NCBI GenBank assembly: GCA_023213395.1
Contig: CM041465.1
Coordinates: 44,027,741 to 44,091,740 of the forward strand
Reading direction: 5' to 3'
Length of the DNA stretch: 64,000 bases
Source of the DNA: Cycas panzhihuaensis
Taxonomy: Eukaryota > Cycadophyta
The notes under the pieces were generated by a model that searched no databases, had not been told where the DNA came from, and saw nothing but the letters and a program-made list of their open reading frames with translations. This document shows, one piece after another, positions 12,306-23,968 of this stretch (position 1 is the stretch's first letter; the number at the start of each line of letters is the position of its first letter). A program made the position numbers and the translations under genes.

Positions 12306-12606
12306 TGTTGCAACCCTTGCAACTTGCAATGTAATTAACTAAACTATAGTTAGTTGTGTGGATTATTTTGAAAAGTAGCAAGAATAATGAATAAGAAAGA
12401 AGAATGAAATGCCACAAAAATACTTTATATAAATACATGGAATATTGTATTTGTAAGCATGAATAAATAATATATAGAATAATAATATTTAGGACTATTT
12501 GCTTAGGGATTTTGTCCAATTATTTCCTTTGGCTTGCACCTATTTTAGATTTATAGTTTGTTGTAAGGTTATTGATCTCAGATCTATCATAAGGGGTATC
12601 AGAATG
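12306..12606 (+). repeat. Putative 5' LTR and primer site of gypsy G3
   Basis: Starts TGTTGCAACC and ends near CTATCA at 12588, followed by TAAGGGGTATCAGAATGTGG, a degraded match to the tRNA-iMet primer site TGGTATCAGAGC. Only the first side is supported; a matching 3' LTR was not found. Confidence 0.35.
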
Positions 12607-13254
12607 TGGTTTTGGAGCCTCTTTCACTACGAATTCACCCTGATAACTACAAATATGCACTTGGTTCTCTTCCTTACCCTTTCCTTTTCTCATGCACTCA
12701 TTTTGTCACTAAAATATTCCTTTGATAAGCATTTCTTTTGCCTATCCATACCTCTGTTCCTAAATTGTTTATTTTTGTAGCATTTATATGCTAAATGCTA
12801 TGCCTATTCTTGTAATATGTTTATCTATTTTCCTCTTGCCCTCGCTCACCGATAGCCAATCTATTCCATCCTCAATCTACTTGCATTTAATCACTGTTTT
12901 TAGAATTAAAATTTGCCATTATTCCTCAACGTAGTTGTCATCTCTATTTATTTGTATATCTATCATTATTCCTCTCCATAGTCGATGTATCACCATCATT
13001 GATACCATGTGGCATAGATTTCTACTTATTACATTTTCCCTTAACAAATATTATTTATTCCCTAAGTCATATTTTTAGAATGAGTATGTTCTTCTTAAGG
13101 AATATTTCATTATTTTTGAACTTGTAAGGCATACTAGAATGCTACCTTTTTATTCCATTTCATCACCCTTATTTTGTCTCATCCTCCTCTAATCACATGT
13201 CCTTATTCATTCTTAGCCACATCTGGTAACTAGTACTAGAGCTTTGGTCAAGGG

Positions 13255-14200
13255 TTATAAAGCCTTCCCATATAGATTATGAGAAATAAGCATGAATGAC
13301 ATCTCCCATGATGGCTCCATTAGCAGTCGTCGCAAATCTGTGGAAGTGGCCATACAAGATACTAAAGAATTAAAGGACATTATGGCTAGCATCAAAGATT
13401 TCATTGTCTCTATTCTAGGTTTAGATGCAAGGCAACCTCTACCACCACCTCCTAGTAATGATAATACTAGCACCAAGGTAGTTTAGTTAAAAAAGAAACT
13501 TGTCATTCCAAATTTTAGTACTAAGGGATCAATGGGCCTCGAAGAATGGCGATCAAAGCTTAAAGTGGCTTTTGAAGTCATCCTTATCAAAGGTATCATC
13601 AATCAAACACACTTTTCCATAAATCATATGGAAAATCATATTTATTTATGGGCACAAAATTAGTACGCAACTCATACATTTCTAGATTGGACAAGCTTTA
13701 TTGAATCTCTTTGTGAGCATATCAAAGGACCTAATATAGCATCCTATGAGGTCCAACTCTCTTATTGTTTTCAAAGAGACATGTTGGTCAAAGATTTCAT
13801 GGAACACTTTGAGAAATTTCAACACAAAGCCACTATTCTTGAGGATGAGGTGTTACAATTTTATCAAGTCCACCTTTGACTTGAACTTGATGTCAAAGTA
13901 CACGTTTATTTTGGATTCATTTATAGATGCCATTTGCTTGGTCAAGCATGCCAAATCTAAACTTAAAACACAAGCTTTATGTTACATCCCATCTCAATGT
14001 TGTCTATCCTTTAGACAAAGGAATCCAACCTTTACACAACCAGACAATTCTAATTGTATCAAACAAAATGAGACCTATCGTTATTATGGTGAGAAATGTA
14101 TTAGCAAACATCTCTGAGTATGCTCAAAGCAAAAATAATTTTATGCAGTTATACTCGATGCTAAAGACAAAGAAGTGGATATCAATGATGACTAGCTTGT
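13255..14200 (+). pseudogene. Gypsy G3 gag
   Basis: Starts near the ATG at 13292, in a region with a charged N-terminus, a helical segment (VEVAIQDTKELKDIMASIKD) and a proline stretch (QPLPPPPS), then the Ty3-gypsy capsid region. LEEWRSKLKVAF lies near 13540, and FLDWTSFIESLCEHI (about 13678), SYCFQRDM and DFMEHFEKFQHKA (about 13790-13830) follow. The nucleocapsid zinc knuckle is degraded (YRYYGEKC near 14075). A frame change occurs near 13850 and stops follow. The order and spacing match gypsy gag upstream of the protease at 14320. Confidence 0.7.
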
Positions 14201-17200
14201 GATTGAGCAAATTCTACCAATGGAGGACAATTGACCATCTATTTCACTAGCAACTATTTTAGGGATATAACAACCCATCACTATCAAGCCTTATGATTTT
14301 TTATAAAAAAGAGGTTATGGTCCTAATCGATTATGGGAATACTCATAGTTTCATAAACACTCGACTTGGCAACTAGATTGGAATACACATAGATTAATCC
14401 TGAAAGTTTATCATCTTAGTACTGATTTATTACTTAATTTTACGTGATAGAAAAGTAGCCCACTGAGAGCTACAAATTGGTAGTTTCATCATCTGCAGTA
14501 ATTTTTATGCATTTCCTATTGGCTCTTTAGATATGGTTCTCAACGTTGAGTGCCTTTGCCAACCCGATACCTATGCATTCAAACAAAACAAGAATTTTGT
14601 TTGCTTTGATTGGGATGGAAAGTTCTACCAACTAGCTAGTTTTTCAACACCCTACATTAAGATTATATTAGCTAATCTTCATAATTAACTACTTGAGGAC
14701 TAATGCTAAGACCTCCAATCTCTGCTTATTATCTATGATCAAGTCTTTCAGTCTTTGCCAACTGAACTTCCTCCTGATCATGGCATGGAACACATCATTG
14801 AGATCATGCCCAATGATAAACCCACCTTAGTATGGCCTTATAGATATAAACATAAATAGTAGATTAAAATTGAATGTCTCACCAAAGACATGTTAGATCT
14901 TAGTGTAATAATGGCTAGTAACAATCCTTATATAACCTTGATTGTACTCACTAAGAAGAAAGACAATGCTTATAGATTGTGTGTTAACCATTGAACTCTT
15001 AATACTATCACAACTAAGAATAAGTACCCTATGCCAAGGATGGATGATGTCATTGATAAGCTTTAAGGGTTTGCCTTCTTCTCTAAGATTGATTTACAAT
15101 CAAGATATTATCAAATTCCTATCCTTATTTAGAACCAACAAAAGATAATTTTTCACATTCATCAAGGGTTATTAGAGTTCAAGGTCATGCCATTTGGTCT
15201 TATAGATGCTCCAACAACATTCTAGGTTGTTATGAATAAAGTATTGAACCCTTTTTTATGAAAATTTATCATGATTGTTTTTTATGACATCCTTATTTAC
15301 AACAAAAACTGGCAACAACACCTAGATCATGTTCACAAGATCCTTAATATCTTATTATGCGATCACTTATTCCCTAAATAATTTAAGTGTTGCTTTGCAA
15401 AATAGACCTTAGAGTATTTGGAGCATATAATCTCAATCAAAGGTGTTTGTATGGATCCCAAAAAGGTATAAGCTATTCTAGACTAGCCCCTAGCAACCTT
15501 AGTAATCTCCCTTCCATGTTCATAAGGGCTTACCAACTTTTATCGTATTTATGTCCATCACTATTCTTCCATTATTGCCCCACTCATATATCTTTGCAAA
15601 AAAGACTCCTTTAAATGAGCCAACCTAGTAGAATAATCCTTGTCTCAATTAAAGATTTCCATCACATTTGTCTCAATCCTTGCCTGACTTGATTTTTCTC
15701 AACCATTTGAGCTCCATTGCGATGCATGCAAATCAAGAATAAGCATTGTTCTTATGCAAAATAATTATCTTATAGCCTTCAAAAATAAAAAATTAAATCT
15801 TCGAGAGTAAATATATTTAGCTTATAACAAGGAAATGTTGGCCATAGTTCATGCACTAGTAAAGTGGCATTAATATCTTCTCAAGAGCAAATTTACTGTC
15901 CATACCAACCACCACAATTTTAAATGTTTACTACAACAAAAGTAGGTCACCAAGATTCATGACATTGATTTTGATATTGTGTATAAAAAGGGCAAAGACA
16001 ACATCGTGGCCAATAGCCTTTCACGTAAATTCGAATAGGAGTCTTGCCAAGTAATCATAACCTTTTTACCCATTTGACTTGATCAACTTCACTCACATTA
16101 TGGACAAGACTTTGCCACTAAAATTAATATGCAAAAATATTATCAAGGTAAAGCACACTTAATTAGACACTTCATGGGCATATACTCCTTTACAAAAATC
16201 AAGTATACCTATCCTAATCTTTTATCCTTAAAGAGTTTATCCTATAAGAAGGTCATTTATCCCTAACAACATGCCACTCTAGATTTGAAAATACTTATGC
16301 TCATATTTGAAAATAGTTCATATCTGAAAGTTGTTCTATTAACTTGGTCAAATGAAAAATATTCAAAATTTCATCATTGCTTGTGACATATGTCAACACT
16401 AGAAGGGTGAGATAATAAAATTTCTAGGTCTCTTATAGCCTCTACCTATTCTAATGAGCAAATAGACCAACATTAATATGTATTTCATTATTGGTCTTCC
16501 TCCCTATATCAATAAATAAACTATTTTGGTTGCAGTTTATTGCCTAACCAAATATACACATTTTATACCATTAGCCAACATATCATCTACAATTTTGATC
16601 ACTGATCTTTTACGAAACATATTTATCGATTACACATTTTCTTTTAAAGACTATTGGAAGTGATTGCAATCCAAAACTTTATAGACATTTTTGGTCTAAA
16701 CTCTTGCAACTAACATGAACACAACTATAAATGAGCACTACATATCATCCTTAAATAGATGCCCAAATAGAGGCCGCTAACAAATGCCCCAAAACCTATC
16801 TTCACTACTTCACCTATGATAAACAAGCTCATTGGGCATAATGGGTGCACCTTGCAAAGTACCAATACAATACCTCATACTACTATGACATTTAAATGTC
16901 TAGCTTTTTAGTGCTTGATGGGTATCCACCCCTAGATACTTAGTGTTTTTTTCATTCTTCTCTAAGAGATTCAACAAACAAATTTGCTTATCCAAGCCCT
17001 TAAAGATAATCTCCATTAAGCCTAGAATCACATAAAGTAGTAGGTCAATGCTTATCATGCAAAATGACAATTCAATCTAAGTGATTAGGGTTTTGTTTGT
17101 CTCCAACACCACAAATAATTATCGTTGAAGAATTCTGGTAAGAAAAGTTATCACCCAGATTTTATGGTCCCTTTTAGGTTCTCAAATGCATTGGTCTTGT

Positions 17201-17390
17201 GGCATATACCCTTGATGTACTTGGTGCATAAATCCATAACGCGTTTTATGTGTTCAACCTCAAGCCCAAGGTTGACAACCAAACATCCCTTCAAATAAAG
17301 ATTCTATAATTTGATGAAGAGGGTAAACTAGTATTGGTTGCAAAAGCCATCTTAGCTACTCAAACCAAATAACTATGTCAGTATGTGATC
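14200..17390 (+). pseudogene. Gypsy G3 protease, RT, RNase H, integrase
   Basis: The protease site reads LIDYGNTHSFI (about 14322-14354), with DYG in place of DSG/DTG. RT: SLPTELPPDHGMEH (about 14755), the region after LTKKKDNAYRLCVN (about 14950), palm box FFSKIDLQSRYYQIPI (about 15075-15122), FKVMPFGLIDAPTTF (about 15180-15224), and FYDILIY where the catalytic FDD is reduced to YD (about 15276). RNase H: FELHCDACKSRISIVL (about 15706-15750) through NSLSRKFE (about 16010-16036). Integrase is heavily decayed but shows a C-x-x-C pair near 16381-16395 and a P-x-x-N-x-P-Q-like relic near 16740. The integrase tail ends near 17390. Stops often replace Gln codons. Confidence 0.8.
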
Positions 17391-17404
17391 AACTTAGTAA
17401 GAGT

Positions 17405-17490
17405 ATCTTAAAAAACACTTTGATCACCACCTTTCATTGTTACATCAACATTAAGGCTAGCATTTATTTCTAAGTTGATAGACTAGGCAT
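17405..17490. repeat. Right copy of the 83-bp direct repeat flanking gypsy G3
   Basis: Matches 12220-12302 in the same orientation with a few substitutions and a 3-bp indel. Similarity stops abruptly at both ends. Its minus strand reads NVDVTMKGGDQSVF, parallel to the start of the decayed minus-strand ORF at 12285. Confidence 0.7.
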
Positions 17491-18249
17491 TATTTTTTTG
17501 TAAGTCTTTAGCCCTAGCGTAGTCATGTACCCATCAAGGCTATAATATTTGTTTTATGTTTTATTAAGATCAAGTGCTCTACATTCATTTCTGAATAATT
17601 CATTTTGATCCAATCATCTACTTTCCATTGCCTAATTTAGACCAACCTATCTTAGAAAGGCGCCTTCTTCAACTTAAAACATAAATGCTCCTAAATATAT
17701 AACAATTATCTACATATCTCTAAGAAACATAGTTTCCTAGTTTGGTGTCTCAAGAGGAATAATACATAGCCTTTATGGATATTAACCCATATAATGTAGT
17801 ATTTCTCAAAAATTTAGAAGTCACCATTTCTTCTATCATCTTTCCCCACTTGCCATACTTGTACATCATCAAGTACTCTCTTACACTAGCCTAGTGATTT
17901 CTCAATAATCCAAAATAATTTATTCAATACTATTTAATAATGGAGTTCTTGATTTACCTTCCACACTATTGGATAATAAAAGGTAATAGGCATGTTCGCC
18001 TCCTATCTCTTGATATCTAGTGGAAAGGTTGAGTCTAGAGAAATGAAGGCCAATATAACAAAAAATAAATCTGAAGACACATAAAACCTATTACTTTTCT
18101 TGACTCTAATCAATTGATAGGAGATAATATCACTTACGATCAAGGCTCAATTCAACATTTATCCCTTGTGTAGAACAAGGTAAATGAGATGCGTACTCAT
18201 TTTATCTATTGTGCATGTATTCTCTTTCCCAAAGATTTTGGACAATAAT
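17491..18249. other. No recognisable feature
   Basis: AT-rich sequence between gypsy G3 and gypsy G2. It probably includes the lost 3' end or LTR of G2, but I see no LTR border, purine tract or coding. Confidence 0.5.
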
Positions 18250-20970
18250 GCCATCCATCTCTAAGTCCTTTATTGTAATTTATTTTTAGCTATTGATTTT
18301 TTTAACTACCTTTTTGATAGTTCCAACATTCAACCTAAAATGATTTTAGCAAGTTCTTTGTTCTTCCTAGAAGCCATCTTAAAAAAAGTTCATATGAAAG
18401 TTATGTTTACCAAAAATGTGTTAAACATTCTCTAAAATCTTTGGGTAGATAAACCACATATTTCATCTTGTGCTAGTGACTTTGCATATGTCATTTTGCA
18501 TCTATGCAGTTCTCTTCTAACATGAATAGGTTCTATAATCTTTGATGTAAAAAAGATGTTAACCCCTCTTCATATTTTATCAATTGTAGTGCCTTCAAAT
18601 TAAGGTGAGTAGGTAATATAGTTTCTTCACCATAGACTATTAAATAAAGAGAATATTATAGAGCTTCCTTAGTGGTAATCCTATTAGCCCATGAAAATTA
18701 ATGTTATTTGATATGTCAATCCTTTATTTTGTTTTATTAACCTTTTGAGAATCCTAGATAAGTTCTTATTTGTGGATTATATTAATCCATTACCCTAGAG
18801 AAAACAATTAGATGAAGTATTAAACTTGACATAGATTGATATGCTAATCATTTTTATTTTATTTTATCAACCTTTTGAGAATCTTAGACATGTTCTTATT
18901 TGTGGTTTCTATTAATCCATTACCTTAGGGGAAATAGTTAGATGAAGTATTAAACTCAATACCATGTTTTTGGCATAAGCTAACCATTTCAATAGAAATG
19001 AAATTCGTACTATTATCTAGAGTTAAATATGCAGGAACTCCAAAATAAGGCATCAATGCATGTTCTGAGAATGTAATCACTAAAACTAAGGTTGCTCTCT
19101 TTAAAGCCGTCATCTTTGCCCATCTTTTAAAGTAGTATATGGTAGTCAATATGAAAAGATGTCACTTACTCGAGGCCAAATTGATTAATCAAATATAATC
19201 CAGTTCCCATCTCTCAAAAAGGTTGATTTACATGAATCAACTATAAAAGTTGGCTAGAAGTAACCAACCCTCAATATCTTATGCGTTGTTGCCTTAGTTA
19301 TGAAGTTATCTCTACATAGCTCCACATGAAATTCTTATGAAACCCTAGAGGTCATCAATTATAAGGCATTTTAATAAAGCTCCATCATAGCTTCTCCTAT
19401 AAAGTTGGCCTTGCAAAAGAATATATGGTACTTCCCTCATTTTTATTGACCTTTGGCTTTCTTATCCAATGTTTTTGAGTAATACCCATTGGTCAAATAA
19501 AAGATAATGTTTTGTTAGAAAGGGATAAAGCCTACACTACCTTCATTTAGAGGTTTGACATTGGTCAGGTCTTTAAAATGCCTTCTTTTAACATCTTCAT
19601 CCTTAACCAATTCTCAGGCTTGGTTTTCCACCATCAACTTGCATAATCCTTGGGCTTTTACAATCTTAATAGGTTTCATTTTAAAGTTAAGCTCTTTAAT
19701 TATTGTGAACCACTTTGCCTACCTCCTAATCAACTTAGTCTTATTCAATATAGCTTTAATAGGGGCTATTGGGACATAAGTTATTTTATGGATGTGAATA
19801 ATGTATTTAAAATCCTTATAGCTTTCACTAAAGCATAAACTTCTTGTTTCATTACAGAGTATTATTTAAAAAAGATATCAATCTCTCCTCCTTGTTCTTA
19901 TCCTTCTACATAAGCATTATAGTATATGTCCCTTCTAAAGCATAAGAGTAAAGTAAGAAATTCTTACCAAAATCAAGGCCTACTTAAATTGATACTTAAG
20001 CAATCCAATATTTAATTTGATTAAAGGCCTTCTTTACTCCATTAGTCCACCTAAATTCAATCTCCTTTTTTGGTAATTTATTGATTACCAAGGTGATATA
20101 TACAAAGTCAGGAATGAATCTTTTGAAAAAAATAATGTTACCAAAAAAGGATTGTACTTCTTTACTATTAGTTAGCAATGCAAGTAAGATCATTTATTGC
20201 CTAAGCTCACTCTGGGTCAATATAAGTTTCTTCTATAGAAACAATGACCCAATAGTTTTCCCATGATAACCTTGAATATTATCTTCTTTAGATTTAGGGA
20301 TATGCTATATTCTCTACATCTTTAAAAAACTTGCCTAAAACGATCAACATGATCCCCCATATTTTTTTGGAAATGATAGTCATATCATCATAATATATTG
20401 CAATAATCATGCCAATTAAGTATTCAATAATATGATTCATTACTCTTTGGAAAGCGGCCCCTATATTAACCAACCCAAAAGGCATTTTCTTGTAAGCAAC
20501 GATGCCCAAAATAATAACAAATGTAGTTTTGTACTGATATGTTTTTGTCACAAATACCTTATTATAACATGAAAACTCGTCCAATAATGACATCATTTCC
20601 AACCCTATTACTACATGTAAGATTTACTCCATTTGAGGCAAAGGGTAGTTATCTTTCAAGGAATCCTTGATAAAGTTGTAAAAATCAATATATAGTCAAA
20701 TCTTTCCATTTTTCTTTTGTACAAAAACAAGATTAGCAACCTAGGAAAAATACCTAATTGGGAAGATAATCCTAGCATCCCTTAATTTATGTACATCTAT
20801 GTAGATCAAATCTTTAATTTTAGGATTTACTAGTCTTTGTTTCTCCTTGAATGGTCAGGCATTGAGCTTGATGGGTATAATATGCTAAATAAAATTAGGA
20901 TTGGAGAACTTAAAATCTTCATATGTCTAGGCAAAGACATCATGAAACTCTTTGCATAAAGATAACAGTT
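18250..20970 (-). pseudogene. Gypsy G2 pol, downstream part (RT, RNase H, integrase)
   Basis: Minus-strand gypsy pol, read from 20970 down. The pre-RT segment has KEFHDVFA (about 20930), RT the pattern VFVQKKNGKI (about 20730-20700), and 20294-20602 is open with LLDEFSCYN, KKMPFGLVNIGAAFQRVMN and the catalytic YYDDMTII. 19996-20193 carries the connection segment (VQSFFGNIIFFKRFIPDF). RNase H and the integrase zinc-binding region (TTHKILRVGYFWPT near 19290) are decayed. 18925-19149 is an open integrase-core piece with AYLTLDNSTNFIS and KHGIEFNTSSNYFP. The integrase tail with FGEETILPTHLN lies near 18620. The chain is broken at 20975 by copia G and resumes at 28665. Confidence 0.85.
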
Positions 20971-20975
20971 TACCA

Positions 20976-21476
20976 TGATAGAATTAATGATTATTTTATT
21001 AATTCATTAATGCACTTTGTAATCACTTTATAAACATAAGGCATTTTAATAACATAATGTTATACAGTGTAAATGTATTTTAAGTTACAACTATGATTTG
21101 TAAGTCCTAGCTTGTAAATGAAAGGGTGACAAACCCCGACAAACTGGAAATTGATTCCCTCCTCAAGGCTCAACACCTGAAAAAAAAAAGTCCTAGCTTG
21201 CGAGGTTAAATGCCCACTTTCTTTGTTGTAATTGTTTCATGCATGAGTGCCACTGGTCACCATGCATTAACTCAAATTGTACCTTATATTATTCTCTCCT
21301 TTGCAAATGTACATATAGTTGGAGAGGTTGCTCTTATATTTTAAGAATTCAATATTAATGAAAGATGGTTTTGGGGTTTGAACCAATTTCTACCCCTTAA
21401 TCTCTTTGTGTACCGATTTGATCTTTTTACTTATAAATGACTTTGTTCAAGTGTAAGCTTAATCTCACTCTTTTCA
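20976..21476 (+). repeat. 5' LTR of copia G (501 bp, with an 86-bp insertion)
   Basis: Aligns along its length to 28248-28664. Without the inserted retrocopy and its duplicated site (about 86 bp) it is about 415 bp, nearly the length of the 3' LTR. It ends CTCTTTTCA two bases before the primer site. Substitutions between the LTRs are frequent (by eye roughly one in ten), so the insertion is old. Confidence 0.9.
21115..21187 (+). mobile_element. Retroposed short RNA copy with A-tail and 13-bp target duplication
   Basis: A sequence of about 66 nt followed by about ten A residues is bracketed by AAGTCCTAGCTTG at 21102-21114 and 21188-21200. The 3' LTR of the same element carries the uninterrupted site (AAGCACTAGTTTG at about 28375-28387). 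The precise site duplication and A-tail are marks of LINE-machinery retroposition. I do not recognise the source RNA. It ends CCTGA just before the tail, which recalls the D box (CUGA) of C/D snoRNAs, but no convincing C box is seen. A fragment of an mRNA 3' end is also possible. Confidence 0.7.
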
Positions 21477-21478
21477 CT

Positions 21479-21490
21479 TGGTATCAGAGC
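21479..21490 (+). other. Primer binding site of copia G
   Basis: TGGTATCAGAGC, a perfect 12-nt tRNA-iMet match, two bases after the LTR end. Confidence 0.9.
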
Positions 21491-21984
21491 TTGTATAGGC
21501 ATTTTTTCCTTTCCTCTTTCTTTTGTTGGCCATATTGCTTTTCCTGTAGCTTCTGCCACCACTATTTCCCCTTGAGTCTCTTCTCATCATTCCAATCTAT
21601 TGCCCTTAAACAACTTATGAAAAAAGCTTGTTTTGTTCAAAATAACCACAATTGTTATATCAAAGCCAAACTCAACCTGCGTCCCTCTGTACAGGCTTGA
21701 AATTTGACTGTCACCTATATTATGTACAACTCTATGCACAAAGATTACACTAATTTCTTGTAATCTAGATGATTACAATCCTTTACAAGTACACATAGCT
21801 AGGCAACATGCTTCTCAATTACTTTGGCAACCTCATGAAGACTACAAACTAGTCAATCATGTCCCAATAATTTCTCAATACAAGCTGCAAAACAATCGAG
21901 ATGTCCATGGGCTCCCCCATTCCAGTAATGATTTTTTTTGCAAGAATCACAAGTACTATAATTAAGAACTAATTCTTAATTCCC

Positions 21985-22065
21985 CTACAAACTTTGCAGA
22001 GTTACTAAAGGCTGTGGGAATTCATCCCAACTCCAACCTAGGTTCGAATCTCACAGAGCACAAAA
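21985..22065 (+). mobile_element. tRNA-like SINE head (A and B boxes) in the copia G leader
   Basis: GGTTCGAATCT at 22041-22051 matches the pol III B box at 10 of 11 positions. About 36 nt upstream, GCAGAGTTACTAAAGGC resembles the A-box region of tRNA-Ser/Leu (GCCGAGTGGTTAAGGC). Between them GTGGGAATTCATCCCAAC can form a small stem. Spacing and order fit a tRNA-derived SINE or a tRNA relic. The 3' body, tail and target duplication are not clear, so the right border is approximate. Confidence 0.5.
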
Positions 22066-22243
22066 CATAACATTCATAAATATGCAAAAATAGAGGACAA
22101 TATGAGAAAATTAAATTTGTCAATTCTCTAACCATCAAAGCATTTTTCATTAATCACTTACTAAATATTACATTACATTAATATTGAGCCTCATATATAC
22201 CTTCATTTTATAGTTATGAGGAAGGCTTTTGGCAATATGAAGG

Positions 22244-22285
22244 GTTGATCATGCAAGGTGACATTTGGCACCTTGTATGATCAAC
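22244..22285. other. 17-bp hairpin with 8-nt loop
   Basis: Left arm 22244-22260 and right arm 22269-22285 are inverted copies (arm GTTGATCATGCAAGGTG) with one G:T wobble position. It is embedded in the non-coding leader of copia G, about 200 bp after the SINE-like head. It could be a transcript structure or the core of a small foldback element; a weaker inverted match (GTTACAATGAGGT against AACCTCATGTTGTAAC) lies just outside. Confidence 0.6.
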
Positions 22286-23968
22286 TTACATAAGTGTTAC
22301 AATGAGGTGTGCGCAAAAAAGACCCCACATGTTTAGGCTCACAACCTCATGTTGTAACTTAACATAAACATGAGACTAATACCCTTACAATATACTAATA
22401 TACTAACATTACTTTATATTACAAATGTACATTACATTTACAAGAGATTAGAAAGAATTAATAAAGTCAACATTAATTCTTCTATTAGTTGTAATGTTTG
22501 AAGATTTAGGTGGAATAAATGTCCATAGGTACGAACATCATTTGCATTTGTATTTATGCATCATTTGCGTCCCCAATCTCCATCCTCTGCAGCAGCCACC
22601 CAATAAATATTGAGATTTAGTGACAAGGCACTCAAAGAAAATGCTATCATCGCTACAATCTGCTCATATATTCAGAGGTCTTTTTCTTGCCTTGATATTT
22701 AATTAGGTGACTTCTTTCTAGTGAGTTTTTTAAGGCAAATTTGTAATTTCTAGGGTTTTATCAGCTATCCTAAGTCCATGTTTTATTCTTGGGCATTTAT
22801 CATTTGGGTTTTTACTTCTGCTCGGAGACATTTACAACCACTAGATACATAGTTTTAATTGAATAGAAATCAACCCGAGCATTGTATTCTTGAATCCTCT
22901 CTTGTTGTGGTTCAAGCTTAAAGCTACAAAGAATGAAATCAATCTATTTTAGAGGATTTGTGCAGATTTGTTGAAGAAATATTTGTGTGGCCCTCATCTA
23001 TTAATTTGGTTCTCATTCATTGAATGATTAACAAAAGTATGCAAGATGATTACTTATTGTGATCCTCTCAGAATCTAGACTTTAGATGTATTACCTGATT
23101 ACGATTCCTTAGCTTCAATTAGAAGAAAACTCCATTTGTATCCTAAATTAATTGCCCCTATCCTTCACCTATTTTGTTTTTAATTTTTTTCTATAGTTTT
23201 AAAATTTTATATATTTTAAAATATCTTAAGTATATTTTTCTTTTAATATTTGTTATTCTTCTAAAGCTTTTTATTTTATCTTTTTTAAACCTTCTTTTAA
23301 TCCCTTTTTTAATATATTTAGTCTTTTTTTTAAATCCCTTTTAGCCCTAATATTTCATTTTATCATCTTTTTTAATTAAAAATATATGTTTTCAAGTTAA
23401 AATATTAAAAATTTAATGATATTTGAAGATGTTTTTAGGCATTTATCAAAATAACAAAGTTTTTAAACTTCAAACATTAAAAGGATAACTCCTAAATTAA
23501 TTTGTGACCATATTAGTCCTGTAAAGGAAATAGTTAGGACCCTTGAAGTTAATCACTCTCATACGCATGAGTTGTATGCACTTGGATAAATGAGCTAGGG
23601 GATAGCTTACTATCAAGTGTATTGAGTGACGAGTTGATGTGTAAACCCATAGACTTAGAGTTTGGAGACTAGGCTATACCCATAGAGGGTGAGTGCCTTG
23701 GTTGGAAGTGTGCCCTTAGATGAAAACTTGATCATTAAAGCTATAAATCTATGGTGGGTGGATCCATAATGTTAGGAGGGTAGTAGAGCCTTCTAGTTTT
23801 CATGTACCTTTAGGTATATAGAGTTTCTAAACTACCACCTATGAGTAAATACGACATTAGATAGGACAGTCTCAATTACTAGGTGTTATTAGGCAAGGAG
23901 GCATTGAGACATTAAATCTTATATTAGTAAACCATTTTCAGGTAGATAAGACACTTAATTGAAACATA
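22286..23968 (+). other. Long non-coding leader of copia G
   Basis: No coding is supported. 23160-23420 is extremely T/A-rich with long T runs. The remainder up to the gag ATG at 23969 has no recognised feature. A 2.5-kb leader is long for copia and probably includes small unrecognised insertions such as the SINE-like head. Confidence 0.55.

Larger units (their letters stand above)
12306..17490 (+). mobile_element. Ty3/gypsy element G3
   Basis: Plus-strand gypsy retrotransposon with gag, protease, RT, RNase H and integrase in that order. The 5' end has an LTR-like block (TGTTGCAACC at 12306) and a primer-site-like GGGTATCAGAATG near 12595. No full-length 3' LTR is found, so the right border (17390-17490) is approximate. 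The coding is riddled with stops. It lies between two decayed pieces of other origin: the minus-strand ORF to the left and a non-coding stretch to the right. Confidence 0.75.

Noticed and set aside
13746-14202. Two overlapping plus-strand open stretches inside gypsy G3 gag
   Set aside because: They are pieces of the frameshifted gag and its other frames, not separate genes.
19555-19838. Plus-strand hydrophobic open stretches that look membrane-like
   Set aside because: They lie antisense to the gypsy G2 RNase H/integrase region and are explained by T-rich sequence on that strand.
21437-21700. Plus-strand 87-codon stretch rich in Phe, Cys and Ser just after the copia G LTR
   Set aside because: It spans the LTR end and primer site, so it cannot be a separate gene; composition reflects a pyrimidine-rich leader.
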